Assembly: GCA_022841665.1 (NCBI GenBank)
Contig: JALHRB010000007.1
Span: 1 to 54,195, forward strand
Source: Pseudolabrys sp.
Lineage (GTDB): Bacteria > Pseudomonadota > Alphaproteobacteria > Rhizobiales > Xanthobacteraceae
Direction of reading: 5' to 3'
DNA length: 54,195 nt
The position numbers and the translations under genes were made by a program. Position 1 is the first letter of the stretch, and each line of letters begins with the position of its first letter. Below are positions 18,655-29,756 of the stretch, piece after piece. The notes under the pieces are model-generated. The model worked only from the letters and a program-made list of their open reading frames with translations. It ran no database searches and was not told where the DNA came from.

Positions 18655-19497
18655 TCAGCTCTTGGCCAGGCGGTCGAAACCCACCAGCGTGCGCAAGAGC
18701 GGCTCCATCTCCTTGAGCGGCACCATGTTGGGTCCGTCGGACGGCGCCTTGTCGGGATCCTGATGGGTCTCGATGAACACGCCGGCAACGCCGACCGCGA
18801 CCGCCGCGCGCGCCAGCACCGGCACGAATTCGCGCTCGCCGCCCGACGACGTGCCCTGCCCACCCGGCTGCTGCACCGAATGGGTGGCGTCGAAGATCAC
18901 CGGCGCGCCGGTGGTGCGCGCCAGGATCGGCAGCGCGCGCATGTCGGAGACGAGCGTGTTGTAGCCGAAGGAGACGCCGCGCTCGGTGACGAGCACGTTG
19001 CGGTTGCCGGCGCCCGTGATCTTGGCGACCACGTTCTGCATGTCCCAGGGCGCCAGGAACTGGCCTTTCTTCACGTTGACGGCCTTGCCGGTCTTAGCGG
19101 CGGCGATCAGGAGATCGGTCTGCCGGCACAGGAAAGCCGGGATCTGCAACACGTCGGCGGCCTGCGCCGCGCGCGCGCATTGCTCGGCTTCGTGCACGTC
19201 GGTGAGCACCGGCACTTTCAGCGTGTCGCGGATTTCGGCGAAGATCGGCAGCGCGGCGTCGAGCCCGAGCCCGCGCTTGGCTTTGGACGAGGTGCGGTTG
19301 GCCTTGTCGAACGACGTCTTGTAGACGAGGCCGATGCCGACGCGCGCCGCGATCTCCTTGAGCGCCGTGGCCATCTCCAGCGCGTGCGCCCGGCTTTCGA
19401 GCTGGCACGGGCCGGCGATCAGCGCGAGCGGCAGATCGTTGCCGAAGCGCACGGCGCCGACGGAAACAGTCGCGTTGGGAATCAGGGTCTGGTCCAA
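18655..19497 (-). CDS. kdsA: 3-deoxy-8-phosphooctulonate synthase (Kdo-8-P synthase)
   Basis: Makes Kdo-8-phosphate from phosphoenolpyruvate and arabinose 5-phosphate for the lipopolysaccharide inner core; 280 residues. Signatures: [10 protein letters not shown] with Cys31, which places it in the metal-dependent class; [30 protein letters not shown]; and [12 protein letters not shown]. The only plausible start is TTG 19497: GAGGA precedes it by about six bases and the product then matches the family N-terminus. It is preceded by a VOC gene on the same strand and followed by the MFS gene. Other lipid A genes lie 20 kb away in the window. Confidence 0.96.
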   Translation of the reverse strand: MDQTLIPNATVSVGAVRFGNDLPLALIAGPCQLESRAHALEMATALKEIAARVGIGLVYKTSFDKANRTSSKAKRGLGLDAALPIFAEIRDTLKVPVLTDVHEAEQCARAAQAADVLQIPAFLCRQTDLLIAAAKTGKAVNVKKGQFLAPWDMQNVVAKITGAGNRNVLVTERGVSFGYNTLVSDMRALPILARTTGAPVIFDATHSVQQPGGQGTSSGGEREFVPVLARAAVAVGVAGVFIETHQDPDKAPSDGPNMVPLKEMEPLLRTLVGFDRLAKS

Positions 19498-19539
19498 GGT
19501 TTCCTCGCGGCCGGACCATGATACGGGCGCGTCAGCGGG

Positions 19540-20340
19540 TCAACGGGAGGGCTCGAATACCAGCAGCGCGCCGCAGGCGGTGTGTTGTGACGCGGCCAGC
19601 GCCGGGCCGGACAGGCGCAAAGCCGCCAGCCGCGCGCCGTTCGCGGTTTCGGGCGGTGCCGCCTTGTAACGGCCGCTGAAGGCGGCCGGCGTCAGCACCT
19701 CGATCGTCCCGCGCGGCGTGGCGATGGCGAAGCCGCCATCGGCCGCGGTCGCCTGGCCGTCCGCAAAGGCTTCGAAGAAAGCGCGATGCCGCGCGGGGTC
19801 GTCGGCCACGGCGACGACGCCCGCGACGCCGGTGACGCCGTTGGCATGTTTCTGGAACGCGGGGTTCCAGAAATTCTCCGGATAGTGCTGCTGGCAGGTA
19901 GCGAAATGGATATCGGGCGCCGCTTCGTTCTCGGCGAAGGCGAGCGAGAAGCCGACTTTCACCGCCGTTCCGTCCGGCCGCTTGCCCTCGCGCTCAAAGC
20001 CCATCACGGGCGAACCCGCGATACCGGCTTGGCGGAACGCCGCTTCGTCGGTACGCGCGCCGCGCGATTCCAGAATGAGCAGCGACAGCCCCTCGCCGCG
20101 CGCGAGGAAGTCGCGGTTATAGGCGGCGAACAGAGTCGAGAATCCGTCGGTGCCAAGCTTGTCCGGTTCGGCGAACGTCAGCAGCTCGATGAAGAAGCCG
20201 GGGAATTGCACGATTGTGTTGTGCGTGCCCCACGGATGCTTGTTCCGCGCGCCGACGGTAAAGCCGAGCGCGCGATAATGCGCGGCCACGGCATCGAGAT
20301 CGCGCACGGCATGGACGATGTGATCGAGGCCACGGGGCAT
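19540..20340 (-). CDS. VOC (glyoxalase-like) family protein
   Basis: A 266-residue protein with an N-terminal vicinal-oxygen-chelate fold: MPRGLDHIVHAVRDLDAVAAHYRALGF, then WGTHNTIVQFPGFFIELL, and a second half with FWNPAFQKHANGVTGVAGVV that looks like a second module. This resembles the glyoxalase_3 group (PF13468), whose reactions are mostly unknown. Starting at ATG 20340 gives the family-like N-terminus; an upstream TTG at 20358 would add six residues. It lies 27 bases after pyrG and 42 bases before kdsA, so it is probably carried on the same transcript. Metal ligands would be the first-domain His and Glu, but I cannot assign the substrate. Confidence 0.83.
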   Translation of the reverse strand: MPRGLDHIVHAVRDLDAVAAHYRALGFTVGARNKHPWGTHNTIVQFPGFFIELLTFAEPDKLGTDGFSTLFAAYNRDFLARGEGLSLLILESRGARTDEAAFRQAGIAGSPVMGFEREGKRPDGTAVKVGFSLAFAENEAAPDIHFATCQQHYPENFWNPAFQKHANGVTGVAGVVAVADDPARHRAFFEAFADGQATAADGGFAIATPRGTIEVLTPAAFSGRYKAAPPETANGARLAALRLSGPALAASQHTACGALLVFEPSR

Positions 20341-20367
20341 GTGCCCAGTCTGCGGCAACGCGGCGAA

Positions 20368-22008
<1,641 letters not shown>

Positions 22009-22134
22009 TTAATCCCCGCGAATCGATTCGACGAGCGCGAAAACCGGCGAGCAGCCTTGCGGCTGTGCGTAGCGGGGAAAATCGTCGCGCTTACCGGAAC
22101 TTGCACCAAACTGCTCACCTGCACCCGTAAAGCG

Positions 22135-22159
22135 GAAGGGCCGGTTTTGCCGGCCCTTC
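22135..22159 (-). terminator. Rho-independent-like terminator of secG
   Basis: A perfect 10-bp inverted repeat (22135-22144 and 22150-22159) with a 5-base loop, located just beyond the secG stop on the minus strand. Downstream in the direction of transcription the T-tract is weak, so it may work only partly. Its position between secG and pyrG suggests the two are not simply one transcript. Confidence 0.65.
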
Positions 22160-22166
22160 GTTCGGT

Positions 22167-22544
22167 CTATCGCGATTGCGGCACTTGCGGTTCCGATGGC
22201 GCACCCTGCTGCAGCTGACGCAGCAATCCGCCGGCATCGCCGCCGCCGAGCGGAGGCGCCGGCGCCCCCGGTGCCGTCGGCGCAGCAGGAGTTCCACCTT
22301 GCAGGATCGAGGTCGGCGCGCGGTTGGCGCCGGCCAGGATCGACAGGATCAGGCTGGTCACGAAAAACAGCCCGGCCAGGATCGCAGTCGCGCGCGTGAG
22401 CACGTTGGCGGTGCCACGGCTGGACATGAAGCCGCCCCCGCCGCCGCCGATGCCGAGCCCGCCGCCTTCCGAGCGCTGCAACAGCACCACCCCGATCAGC
22501 GCGAGCACCAGCATCAGGTGAATGACAATGATCACGTGCTGCAT
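22167..22544 (-). CDS. secG: Preprotein translocase subunit SecG
   Basis: A 125-residue inner-membrane accessory subunit of SecYEG that assists SecA-driven protein export. Helix 1 (about residues 2-22) is followed by the family motif VVLLQRSEGGGLG, a Gly-rich loop and SSRGTANVLTRATAILA, which leads into helix 2 (about 51-71). A C-terminal Pro/Ala/Gly-rich tail of about 50 residues is longer than in E. coli, as often in this order. It is followed by a strong hairpin and then pyrG; tpiA is upstream on the same strand. Confidence 0.93.
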   Translation of the reverse strand: MQHVIIVIHLMLVLALIGVVLLQRSEGGGLGIGGGGGGFMSSRGTANVLTRATAILAGLFFVTSLILSILAGANRAPTSILQGGTPAAPTAPGAPAPPLGGGDAGGLLRQLQQGAPSEPQVPQSR

Positions 22545-22673
22545 AAGGTCAAAATCCGTTCAAACGTCCGCAGCCGTCCGCGAAAGCGGTCCTGCGCGCT
22601 CCATATAGGAATTCGCGGCGGTCTCTACACGATCATCCCGGGCTTTTCCACCCCGGCAGGCCTTTCGTGGGCG

Positions 22674-23426
22674 CTAGCGGTAAACCGCGGCAATTCCGAG
22701 GAAATCGGCCGCTTTCAGGCTGGCCCCACCGACCAGGGCGCCGTTGACGTCGGCAATGGTGAGGAGTTCGCCGGCGTTGGAGGGCTTCACCGACCCGCCA
22801 TAAAGAATACGCACCCCCGCCCCCTCGGTCCCGAAGCGGGCGAGCTTCTTGCGGATGAAGGCATGCACCTCGGCCACGTCGGCCGGCGTCGGCGTCAGCC
22901 CGGTGCCGATGGCCCAGACCGGCTCGTAGGCCACAACCAAGTTGGCGGCGGTGGCGCCGTCCGGCAGCGAGCCGTCGAGCTGGCGGCCGACCACCTCGAG
23001 GGTCTTGCCGGCTTCCCGCTCGGCGCGCTGCTCGCCGACGCAGACGATGGCCAAGAGTCCCGCCCGCCAGGCGGCTTTCGCCTTTGCCTGCACCTGGGCG
23101 TCGGTCTCGCGGTGGTCGGTGCGGCGTTCCGAGTGGCCGACGATGACGGCTTTGGCGCCCGCATCGGCCAGCATCTCGGCAGCGATATCGCCGGTATGGG
23201 CGCCCGAGGCCTCGGCGTGGCAGTCCTGCCCGCCGATGACGACCGGCGTGCCGCGCGCGGCCGCCGCGAAGGCCGCGATCAGCGTGGCCGGCGGGCAGAC
23301 CATCAGGTCGGCCTTGCCGGCGAGCGCCTGCGCCCCTTCGATGATTTTCGAAAGCTCGGCCACCGCGGCCGAAAGCCCGTTCATTTTCCAGTTGCCCGCG
23401 ACCAACGGGCGCAGTGAAGCCGCCAT
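22674..23426 (-). CDS. tpiA: Triose-phosphate isomerase
   Basis: Interconverts glyceraldehyde 3-phosphate and dihydroxyacetone phosphate; 250 residues, normal length. Catalytic residues are Lys14 (GNWKMN), His98 (VIVGHSERR) and Glu168 ([11 protein letters not shown]), and the phosphate loop [12 protein letters not shown] is intact. It is divergent from ppiD with a 174-base intergenic region, and secG lies 129 bases downstream on the same strand. That order (tpiA upstream of secG, ppiD and trpE divergent) is typical of rhizobial relatives. Confidence 0.97.
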   Translation of the reverse strand: MAASLRPLVAGNWKMNGLSAAVAELSKIIEGAQALAGKADLMVCPPATLIAAFAAAARGTPVVIGGQDCHAEASGAHTGDIAAEMLADAGAKAVIVGHSERRTDHRETDAQVQAKAKAAWRAGLLAIVCVGEQRAEREAGKTLEVVGRQLDGSLPDGATAANLVVAYEPVWAIGTGLTPTPADVAEVHAFIRKKLARFGTEGAGVRILYGGSVKPSNAGELLTIADVNGALVGGASLKAADFLGIAAVYR

Positions 23427-23600
23427 CTTGCCGTCCCTTTTGCGCCTGCGGTTAGCAGAGCCGCTTTGGCAAGGCCAGAGCGGCCCGCCGCCACGGCCGA
23501 TCCCTCTTGAGTTGCAAGGAGTTGGCCCGGGGCTTAAAAGGGCGCGCTCAGCCAGTCAATTCGACGCTCTATCAACGCTCAGCCAGGAAGAACTCGGCGC

Positions 23601-25520
23601 ATGCTCCGCGGAATCCAAAAGGCCACCTCGACCTGGCTCGGCAAGGGGGTCCTCGCCGTCGTCATGGGCTTCCTGGTCATCAGCTTCGCGATCTGGGGCA
23701 TCGGCGACATCTTCCGCGGCTTCGGGCGCAATGCCGTGGTCGATATCGGCGGCACCGAAATCTCGGTCGAGCAGTTCCGCCAGTACTACACCGACAAGCT
23801 GCAGCAGGTGAGCCGCCAGATGGGCCGGTCGATCACGCCGGACCAGGCGCGCGCCTTCGGCCTCGACCGCCAGATCCTCGGCCAGTTGGTGGCGGAAATG
23901 ACGCTCGACGAGCAGGCCCGCAGCCTTCGCCTCGGCATCGCCGACGCCGACATCGCAAAGCGCATCACCGACGACCCGAACTTCAGGGGTTTGAACGGCC
24001 AGTTCGACCGCAGCCGTTTCGAGCAGATCATCCGCCAGGCCGGCTACACGGAAGCCCGTTTCGTCGCCGAGCAGCGCAACGTCACGCTGCGCCGGCAGAT
24101 CGCCGTGACCGTCACCGGCGACCTGCGCGCGCCCCGCTCGATGATGGAGGCGGTCAACCAGTACCAGAACGAGCGGCGCGACATTGAATACGTGGCGCTC
24201 GGGCCCGCGCAGGCCGGCGACGTGCCGCAGCCGACGCCCGAACAGCTCGGCGCCTATTTCGAGGAACGCAAGACGTTTTTCCGCGCGCCGGAGTACCGCA
24301 AGGTCACGCTGCTCGCCCTCGCCCCGGCCGAACTTGCCAAGCCCGACCAGGTATCCGACGCCGACGCCAAGGCTTTCTACGAGCAGCGCAAGGACACCTT
24401 CGGCAAACCGGAGAAGCGCGCGCTGCGCCAGATCGTGTTCCCGAACGAGGCGGACGCGGCGGCCGCACGCGAGCGCATCGGCAAGCCAGCTCCTTTGGGC
24501 GCGACCTTCGACGACATCGCCAAGGAGCGCGAGCTCAAAGCCTCCGACACCGACGTCGGCCTGGTGGCGAAAACGGAGATCATCGATCCGGCGGTGGCGG
24601 AAGCGGCCTTCGCGCTGAAATCGGACGAGGTGAGCCAGCCGGTGAAGGGCCGCTTCGGCATTGTGCTAGTCAAGGTGGGCAAGATCGAGCCGGGCGAGCA
24701 GAAGACTTACGAGGACGTCGCCGCGCAGATCAAGCAGCAGCTGGCCGAGGCCCGCGCGCGCAACGAGCTCAACAGTCTGCGCGACAAGGTCGAGGACGAA
24801 CGCGCCGCCGGCGCCACGCTTGCCGAGACCGCCAAGAAGCTCAATCTCAAGTCCGTGACCATCGAGGCGGTCGACCGCGGCGGCCGCGGGCTCGACGGCA
24901 AGCCGGTCGCCGGGCTGCCGCAGACGCCGGACGTCATCACGCCCGCTTTCGCCACCGACGTCGGCGTCGACAACGAGGCGCTGCAGCTGCCGGGCAACGG
25001 CTACCTTTATTTCGACGTCACCAACATCACGCCCTCGCGCGACCGCACGCTCGATGAGGTGAAGGACCAGGTGGCGACGCGCTGGCGCGACGACGAGATT
25101 GCCAAGCGCCTGCAGGCCAAGAGCGAAGAGCTGCTCGGCAAGCTGAAAGCCGGAACGCCGCTGGCGCAGGTCGCATCGGAGGCCGGCCTCAAGTTGGAAA
25201 CCGCGGTCGGGCTGCGGCGCGGCCAGCCGACGCAAACGGTGCCGGCCAAGCTGATCGATGCGGCGTTCAAGACGCCGAAGGACGGCGCCGGCACGGCCGA
25301 AGGCGCCAGCGACACGCAGCGCTTCGTGTTCCGCGTCACGCAGGTGACCGCGCCGACCTTCGATCCCGCTTCGCCGCAGGGCCAGCAACTCGCCACCACG
25401 CTGCAGAATTCCTACGCCGACGACATCATCGGCCAGTATGTCGCGCGGCTGGAAGCCGACTACGGCGTCAAGATCAACCAGGCCGCGCTCAACCAGGTGG
25501 TCGGCGGCTCCGCCCAATAG
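23601..25520 (+). CDS. ppiD: Membrane-anchored peptidyl-prolyl isomerase, PpiD/SurA-like
   Basis: A 639-residue periplasmic folding factor anchored by one N-terminal helix (about residues 16-35, GVLAVVMGFLVISFAIWGIG). A SurA-N-like chaperone part follows (VVDIGGTEISVEQFRQYY, QILGQLVAEMTLDEQARSLRLG), and a parvulin-type domain around 265-355 with LRQIVFPNEADAAAARERI, FGIVLVKVGKI. It assists outer-membrane and secreted proteins after Sec export. The start 23601 has no perfect Shine-Dalgarno but AGGAAG occurs about 10 bases ahead. trpE begins only 4 bases after its stop, so both are probably on one mRNA. Confidence 0.93.
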   Translation: MLRGIQKATSTWLGKGVLAVVMGFLVISFAIWGIGDIFRGFGRNAVVDIGGTEISVEQFRQYYTDKLQQVSRQMGRSITPDQARAFGLDRQILGQLVAEMTLDEQARSLRLGIADADIAKRITDDPNFRGLNGQFDRSRFEQIIRQAGYTEARFVAEQRNVTLRRQIAVTVTGDLRAPRSMMEAVNQYQNERRDIEYVALGPAQAGDVPQPTPEQLGAYFEERKTFFRAPEYRKVTLLALAPAELAKPDQVSDADAKAFYEQRKDTFGKPEKRALRQIVFPNEADAAAARERIGKPAPLGATFDDIAKERELKASDTDVGLVAKTEIIDPAVAEAAFALKSDEVSQPVKGRFGIVLVKVGKIEPGEQKTYEDVAAQIKQQLAEARARNELNSLRDKVEDERAAGATLAETAKKLNLKSVTIEAVDRGGRGLDGKPVAGLPQTPDVITPAFATDVGVDNEALQLPGNGYLYFDVTNITPSRDRTLDEVKDQVATRWRDDEIAKRLQAKSEELLGKLKAGTPLAQVASEAGLKLETAVGLRRGQPTQTVPAKLIDAAFKTPKDGAGTAEGASDTQRFVFRVTQVTAPTFDPASPQGQQLATTLQNSYADDIIGQYVARLEADYGVKINQAALNQVVGGSAQ

Positions 25521-25524
25521 CGCC

Positions 25525-27042
25525 ATGCAGATCGAGCCGTCCGAACAAGCCTTCGCCGAACGCTACGGGCGCGGCGAGGCGCAGGTGGTTTGGACCACGC
25601 TGGTGGCCGACCTGGAGACGCCGGTCTCGGCCTATCTCAAGCTCGGCGGCGGCAAGGCGATGAGCTTCCTGCTCGAGTCGGTCGAGGGCGGCGCCGTGCG
25701 CGGGCGCTATTCCATCATCGGGCTCGAACCCGACCTCATCTTCCGCGCCAACGGCCGGACCGCCGAGATCAATCGGAGCGCGCGCACCAAGCCGGACGCC
25801 TTCACGCTTTGCGCCGAGCCGCCGCTCGACGCGCTGCGCGCGCTGATCGACGAAAGCCGCATCGCGCTGCCCGAGGCGCTGCCGCCGCCGGCCGCCGGCG
25901 TGTTCGGCTATCTGGGCTACGACATGGTGCGGCAGATGGAAGAGCTGCCGCAGCCCAATCCCGACCCGATCGGCATTCCCGACGCCGTGCTGGTGCGGCC
26001 GACGCTGGTCGTCGTGTTCGACGCGGTAAAGGACGCGCTGACGGTGGTGACGCCGGTGCGGCCCGAGAAAGGCGTCGACGCTAAGGCCGCGCTCGCGCGC
26101 GCTATCGAGCGCCTTTCACGCGTGGTCGAGAGCCTCGACCGGCCGCTTAACAAATCGCTGGCGGACTACGACGAGGGCCCGCTCGACGTGCCGCCGCGGT
26201 CGAACACGACGCCGGCCGAATACAAGACGATGGTGGCGCGCGCGAAGGAATACATCGCCGCCGGCGACGCCTTCCAGATCGTGCTGGCGCAACGCTTCGA
26301 GGCGCCTTTCACGCTGCCGCCTTTTTCGCTCTATCGCGCGCTGCGGCGCACCAACCCCTCGCCTTATCTCTACTTCCTCGACTTCGGTGGCTACGCGGTC
26401 GCCGGCTCCAGCCCGGAAATCCTGGTCAAGGTCTCAGGCGACAAGGTCACCATCCGCCCGATCGCCGGCACCCGCCCGCGTGGCGCGACCCCGCACGAAG
26501 ACAAGGCGCTGGAGGAGGAGCTGTTGGCCGACCCGAAGGAGCGCGCCGAGCATCTGATGCTGCTCGACCTCGGCCGCAACGACGTCGGCCGCGTGGCCAA
26601 GATCGGCACCGTGAGGGTGACCGACCAGTTCTTCGTGGAGCGCTACAGCCACGTCATGCACATCGTCTCCAATGTCGAGGGCAAGCTCGCCGACGGCAAG
26701 GACGCGCTCGATGCGCTGGCCGCCGGCTTTCCCGCCGGCACGGTCTCGGGCGCGCCCAAGGTCCGCGCGATGGAGATCATCGACGAGCTGGAGAAGGAAA
26801 AGCGCGGGCTCTATGCCGGCTGCGTCGGCTATTTCTCCGCCGCCGGCGAGATGGACACCTGCATCGTGCTGCGCACCGCGCTGGTCAAGGACGGCACGAT
26901 GTATGTGCAGGCCGGCGCCGGCATCGTCGCCGATTCAAACCCGGACTCCGAGCAGCAGGAATGTGTCAACAAGGCGAAGGCCCTGTTCCGCGCGGCGGAA
27001 GAAGCGCGCCGGTTTGCGAGCCAGGCCAAGAGAGGGCAATGA
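25525..27042 (+). CDS. trpE: Anthranilate synthase component I
   Basis: Makes anthranilate from chorismate using ammonia provided by TrpG; 505 residues. The tryptophan-binding LLES element is at residues 49-52, and the chorismate-binding core has IAGTRPRG, LMLLDLGRNDVGRV, HIVSNVEGKL, PAGTVSGAPKVRAMEII and the C-terminal QAGAGIVADSNP. It starts 4 bases after ppiD without a strong ribosome site, which suggests translational coupling. Unlike the fused trpE(G) of Rhizobium, here trpE and trpG are separate genes, parted by about 1 kb with three membrane-protein genes. No attenuator was seen. Confidence 0.97.
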   Translation: MQIEPSEQAFAERYGRGEAQVVWTTLVADLETPVSAYLKLGGGKAMSFLLESVEGGAVRGRYSIIGLEPDLIFRANGRTAEINRSARTKPDAFTLCAEPPLDALRALIDESRIALPEALPPPAAGVFGYLGYDMVRQMEELPQPNPDPIGIPDAVLVRPTLVVVFDAVKDALTVVTPVRPEKGVDAKAALARAIERLSRVVESLDRPLNKSLADYDEGPLDVPPRSNTTPAEYKTMVARAKEYIAAGDAFQIVLAQRFEAPFTLPPFSLYRALRRTNPSPYLYFLDFGGYAVAGSSPEILVKVSGDKVTIRPIAGTRPRGATPHEDKALEEELLADPKERAEHLMLLDLGRNDVGRVAKIGTVRVTDQFFVERYSHVMHIVSNVEGKLADGKDALDALAAGFPAGTVSGAPKVRAMEIIDELEKEKRGLYAGCVGYFSAAGEMDTCIVLRTALVKDGTMYVQAGAGIVADSNPDSEQQECVNKAKALFRAAEEARRFASQAKRGQ

Positions 27043-27060
27043 GCGCGCGCTCTGCGCGCT
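27042..27060. terminator. Possible bidirectional terminator hairpin between trpE and the DUF305 gene
   Basis: A 7-bp stem (27042-27048 with 27054-27060, loop of five) lies exactly at the convergent ends: the trpE stop ends at 27042 and the opposite gene's stop begins at 27059. There is no T-tract, and a GC-rich genome makes such stems common, so the role is only suggested by position. Confidence 0.35.
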
Positions 27061-27511
27061 ACCGCTTCGCCTGCAAATCCGCGATCAGCGCCTTCATTTC
27101 GACGATCTCGCGCTCCTGCGCCTCGATGATGCGGCCCGCCAGGTCCTTGGCGCGCGGATCGGTGATGGTGGCGCGGCGGCTGGTCAGGATGGCGATGGAA
27201 TGGTGCGGGATCATCGCCTTCATCCAGGCCACGTCCGCGACCGTCGCCTGGCTGCGCACGAGGTAGAGCGAGCCGGCAAAGACCGCAACGCTGGCGGCAA
27301 GGATGGCGATGTTTGCTCGGATATTTTTGTACATGCCCCACATGAACAGCAGCATGACGATGGCCATGGTCGCGCCCATGATCAGCGCCATGAAGGCGCG
27401 CGTCTGGCTGAAGAAGATGTGGTCGGCGGCCCAGACGTTCAGGTACATGAGGCCGTACATCACGACGGTCGAGGTCGCGATCATGGCGGCGAATTTCAGG
27501 TAGTGATGCAT
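27059..27511 (-). CDS. DUF305 membrane protein
   Basis: A 150-residue protein with three membrane helices (about residues 6-25, 38-58 and 64-82) and a C-terminal DUF305 region with the family His pair (WMKAMIPHHSIAI) followed by DPRAKDLAGRIIEAQEREI. DUF305 proteins are often found near copper or other metal handling genes and have a ferritin-like helical fold, but the function is not settled. ATG 27511 opens MHHYLKF; a longer in-frame start at 27646 lies in a region that would overlap the promoter of the divergent small genes. It is convergent with trpE. Confidence 0.82.
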   Translation of the reverse strand: MHHYLKFAAMIATSTVVMYGLMYLNVWAADHIFFSQTRAFMALIMGATMAIVMLLFMWGMYKNIRANIAILAASVAVFAGSLYLVRSQATVADVAWMKAMIPHHSIAILTSRRATITDPRAKDLAGRIIEAQEREIVEMKALIADLQAKR

Positions 27512-27631
27512 GGCCCGTGGTCCCGCAAAACGGTTGTCAGGGGGCATAAGCAGCGGCGGCGCGCCCAGGTTCCCGGCCCGGCAATCGAGGCTGGGCTGAC
27601 TCGTCCCTGGGTTGTGGTATCCTGCGGCCGC

Positions 27632-27859
27632 ATGAGCCTCATTCACAACGAGCGCATCAAGTTGCTGGCCACGGCCCTCAACAACATGGCGGTCGCTACC
27701 GTCATCACCGCCGTCGTCGGGCCGACCGTTGGTATCCTGAACGGCGTGTCCAGCCCGGCGATAACGGCTTGGTGGGTCTTGAGTGGCCTCCTATGGTTTT
27801 TGGCCGGAATTGGCTTACATTTGGTGGGCCAAGGAGCTCTAGGGAGACTCAAACCATGA
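27632..27859 (+). CDS. Small two-helix membrane protein (unknown)
   Basis: A 75-residue protein beginning MSLIHNERIKLLATALNNMA, with two hydrophobic segments (about residues 18-36 and 44-66) and a short basic end. No family was recognised, though the N-terminal pattern resembles small membrane proteins found in rhizobial relatives. The gene ends in ATGA, overlapping the start of the next tiny gene by four bases, so the two are almost certainly translated together. It lies divergently 120 bases from the DUF305 gene and upstream of trpG. No function can be given. Confidence 0.6.
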   Translation: MSLIHNERIKLLATALNNMAVATVITAVVGPTVGILNGVSSPAITAWWVLSGLLWFLAGIGLHLVGQGALGRLKP

Positions 27860-27975
27860 GTGCCGCGCAGCTCTATTTTCTCGTAGCGCCTATCGTCCTG
27901 TTGCTTGTTGTCGGCGGCGGCGTGGGCATCTGGATGTATGCCACTCGGGCTGAAAAACGGCCTCGCGTGCGCTGA
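27856..27975 (+). CDS. Very small single-helix membrane protein (unknown)
   Basis: A 39-residue protein with one strongly hydrophobic helix (about residues 8-28, VAPIVLLLVVGGGVGIWMY) and a basic tail (TRAEKRPRVR), so the C-terminus should face the cytoplasm. The ATG at 27856 overlaps the stop of the preceding gene (ATGA), and AGGGAG sits nine bases ahead. Tiny proteins of this type often modulate larger membrane complexes; that is inference. It ends 60 bases before trpG. Confidence 0.55.
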   Translation: MSAAQLYFLVAPIVLLLVVGGGVGIWMYATRAEKRPRVR

Positions 27976-28035
27976 TTGCGCGCCGCTTGACCCCTCTAGG
28001 TGCCCCCTCTAAGACCTTGAGCGGGCACCCAAAAC

Positions 28036-28668
28036 ATGATCGTCCTGATCGACAATTACGACAGCTTCACCTTCAACCTCGTCCATTACCTGGGCGGCTT
28101 GGGGGCGGACGTCGTCGTGCACAGGAACGACAAGGTCACGTCTGCGGACGTGCTGGCGTCCGACCCGGAAGCCATCGTGCTCTCGCCCGGCCCCTGCACG
28201 CCGAACGAGGCCGGCATCTGCCTCGACCTCATCGGCAAGGCCGCCGGCAAGGTGCCGCTGATGGGCGTCTGCCTCGGCCACCAGGCCATCGGCCAGGTGT
28301 TCGGCGGCAAGGTGGTGCGCGCGCCCGTGCCGGTGCACGGCAAGCTGTCCGAGATCCGCCACAACGGCACCGGCGTGTTCCGCGGCATCAACGGCCCGTT
28401 CCAGGCCACGCGCTATCACTCGCTCGTGGTGGAGCGCGCGACCATGCCGGCGCAATTGAAGGTCAATGCCGAAACCGGCGACAAGCTCGTGATGGGCCTG
28501 ATGCACGAGAGCCTGCCGATCCACGGCGTGCAATTCCATCCCGAAAGCATCGCCTCCGAGCACGGCCACCTGATGCTGAAGAATTTTCTCGATCTGTCGG
28601 CGGCCTGGAACGCGCAGCGCGGGCGGCGCCCGGCGCGGCCGGCGCCCGCACTCGAAGCGGCGGGCTGA
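28036..28668 (+). CDS. trpG: Anthranilate synthase component II (glutamine amidotransferase)
   Basis: A 210-residue class I glutamine amidotransferase supplying ammonia to TrpE. The N-terminal [19 protein letters not shown], the nucleophile region [13 protein letters not shown] and the catalytic His/Glu in [14 protein letters not shown] are intact. The length is slightly longer than usual because of an Arg/Pro/Ala tail of about 18 residues. It could also serve PabA in folate synthesis, as in many bacteria. trpD starts 4 bases later. Confidence 0.96.
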   Translation: MIVLIDNYDSFTFNLVHYLGGLGADVVVHRNDKVTSADVLASDPEAIVLSPGPCTPNEAGICLDLIGKAAGKVPLMGVCLGHQAIGQVFGGKVVRAPVPVHGKLSEIRHNGTGVFRGINGPFQATRYHSLVVERATMPAQLKVNAETGDKLVMGLMHESLPIHGVQFHPESIASEHGHLMLKNFLDLSAAWNAQRGRRPARPAPALEAAG

Positions 28669-28672
28669 AGTC

Positions 28673-29698
28673 ATGGCCGACGATTTCAAGGCGCTCATCG
28701 CCAAGGTCGCGACCGGCGCCAGCCTCACGCGCGCGGAAGCCGCCAACGCCTTCGACCGCATGATGTCGGGCGAGGCCACGCCCTCGCAGATGGGCGGGCT
28801 TTTGATGGCGCTGCGCGTGCGCGGCGAGACGGTCGACGAGATCACCGGCGCGGTCACCACCATGCGCGCCAAGATGCTTCCCGTGAAGGCCCCTAGCGAC
28901 GCGGTCGACGTGGTCGGCACCGGCGGCGACGCGTCCGGCTCCTACAACATCTCGACCTGCGCGGCCTTCATCGTCGCCGGCGCGGACGTGCCGGTCGCCA
29001 AGCACGGCAACCGCGCGCTGTCGTCGAAATCGGGCGCCGCCGACGTGCTGCAGGCGCTTGGCGTCAAGATCGACCTTAATGCCGAGCAGGTGGGAAGATG
29101 CATCAAGGACGCCGGCATCGGCTTCATGTTCGCGCCGGCGCATCACCCGGCCATGAAGAACGTCGGGCCGACCCGCGTCGAGCTCGGCACCCGCACCATC
29201 TTCAATTTGCTCGGGCCGCTGTCGAACCCGGCCAGCGTCAAGCGCCAAATGATCGGCACCTTCTCCCGGCACTGGATCGAGCCGATGGCGCAGGTCTTGA
29301 ACAATCTCGGCTCGGAGACGGTCTGGGTCGTGCACGGCTCGGACGGGCTCGACGAAATCACCACCGCCGGCACCACCAGCGTGGCGGAATTGAAGGGCGG
29401 CAAGGTGCGCAGCTTCGAGATTTCGCCGGAGGACGCGGGGCTTGCGCGCGTGCAGCCGGAGGCGCTGAAGGGGGGCGACGCCGAGCATAACGCCAGGGCG
29501 CTGCTCGACGTGCTCAAGGGCAAGAAGAGCGCGTTCCGCGAGGTGGCGATTTTGAACGCGGCGGCGGCCCTGATCGTGGCCGGCAAGGCGGCCGACTTGA
29601 AGGAAGGCGCGAAGCTGGCGGCGAAGGCGATCGACTCGGGCGAGGCCGAAGGCCGGCTCGACCGGCTGATCGCGGTGTCGTGCGCGGTGGAAGCTTAA
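28673..29698 (+). CDS. trpD: Anthranilate phosphoribosyltransferase
   Basis: Joins anthranilate to phosphoribosyl diphosphate; 341 residues. The PRPP-binding motif [17 protein letters not shown] and [18 protein letters not shown] are present, as is the substrate region [12 protein letters not shown] with [12 protein letters not shown]. It starts 4 bases after trpG and ends 58 bases before trpC; the interval holds a palindromic repeat, so transcription into trpC may be affected by that hairpin. Confidence 0.97.
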   Translation: MADDFKALIAKVATGASLTRAEAANAFDRMMSGEATPSQMGGLLMALRVRGETVDEITGAVTTMRAKMLPVKAPSDAVDVVGTGGDASGSYNISTCAAFIVAGADVPVAKHGNRALSSKSGAADVLQALGVKIDLNAEQVGRCIKDAGIGFMFAPAHHPAMKNVGPTRVELGTRTIFNLLGPLSNPASVKRQMIGTFSRHWIEPMAQVLNNLGSETVWVVHGSDGLDEITTAGTTSVAELKGGKVRSFEISPEDAGLARVQPEALKGGDAEHNARALLDVLKGKKSAFREVAILNAAAALIVAGKAADLKEGAKLAAKAIDSGEAEGRLDRLIAVSCAVEA

Positions 29699-29700
29699 CG

Positions 29701-29747
29701 CGCATGATCCCGAAAAGTGGGCACCGGTTTTCGGATAAGATCATGCG
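29701..29747. repeat. Palindromic repeat between trpD and trpC (rhizobial GATC type)
   Basis: A compact cruciform-capable element: an outer 8-bp stem (29702-29709 with 29739-29746) and an inner stem of seven (29710-29716 with 29728-29734). The core words, CCGAAAA and TTTTCGG with GCATGATC ends, match a repeat that I know as very common in Rhizobiales intergenic DNA. It ends about ten bases before the trpC start, which has its own GGGG ribosome site. Confidence 0.82.
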
Positions 29748-29756
29748 CAGGGGAAA

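Noticed and set aside
25438-25524. Extended start for trpE inside ppiD
   Set aside because: The extra 29 residues are Arg/Thr-rich shadow of ppiD; the family start fits 25525.
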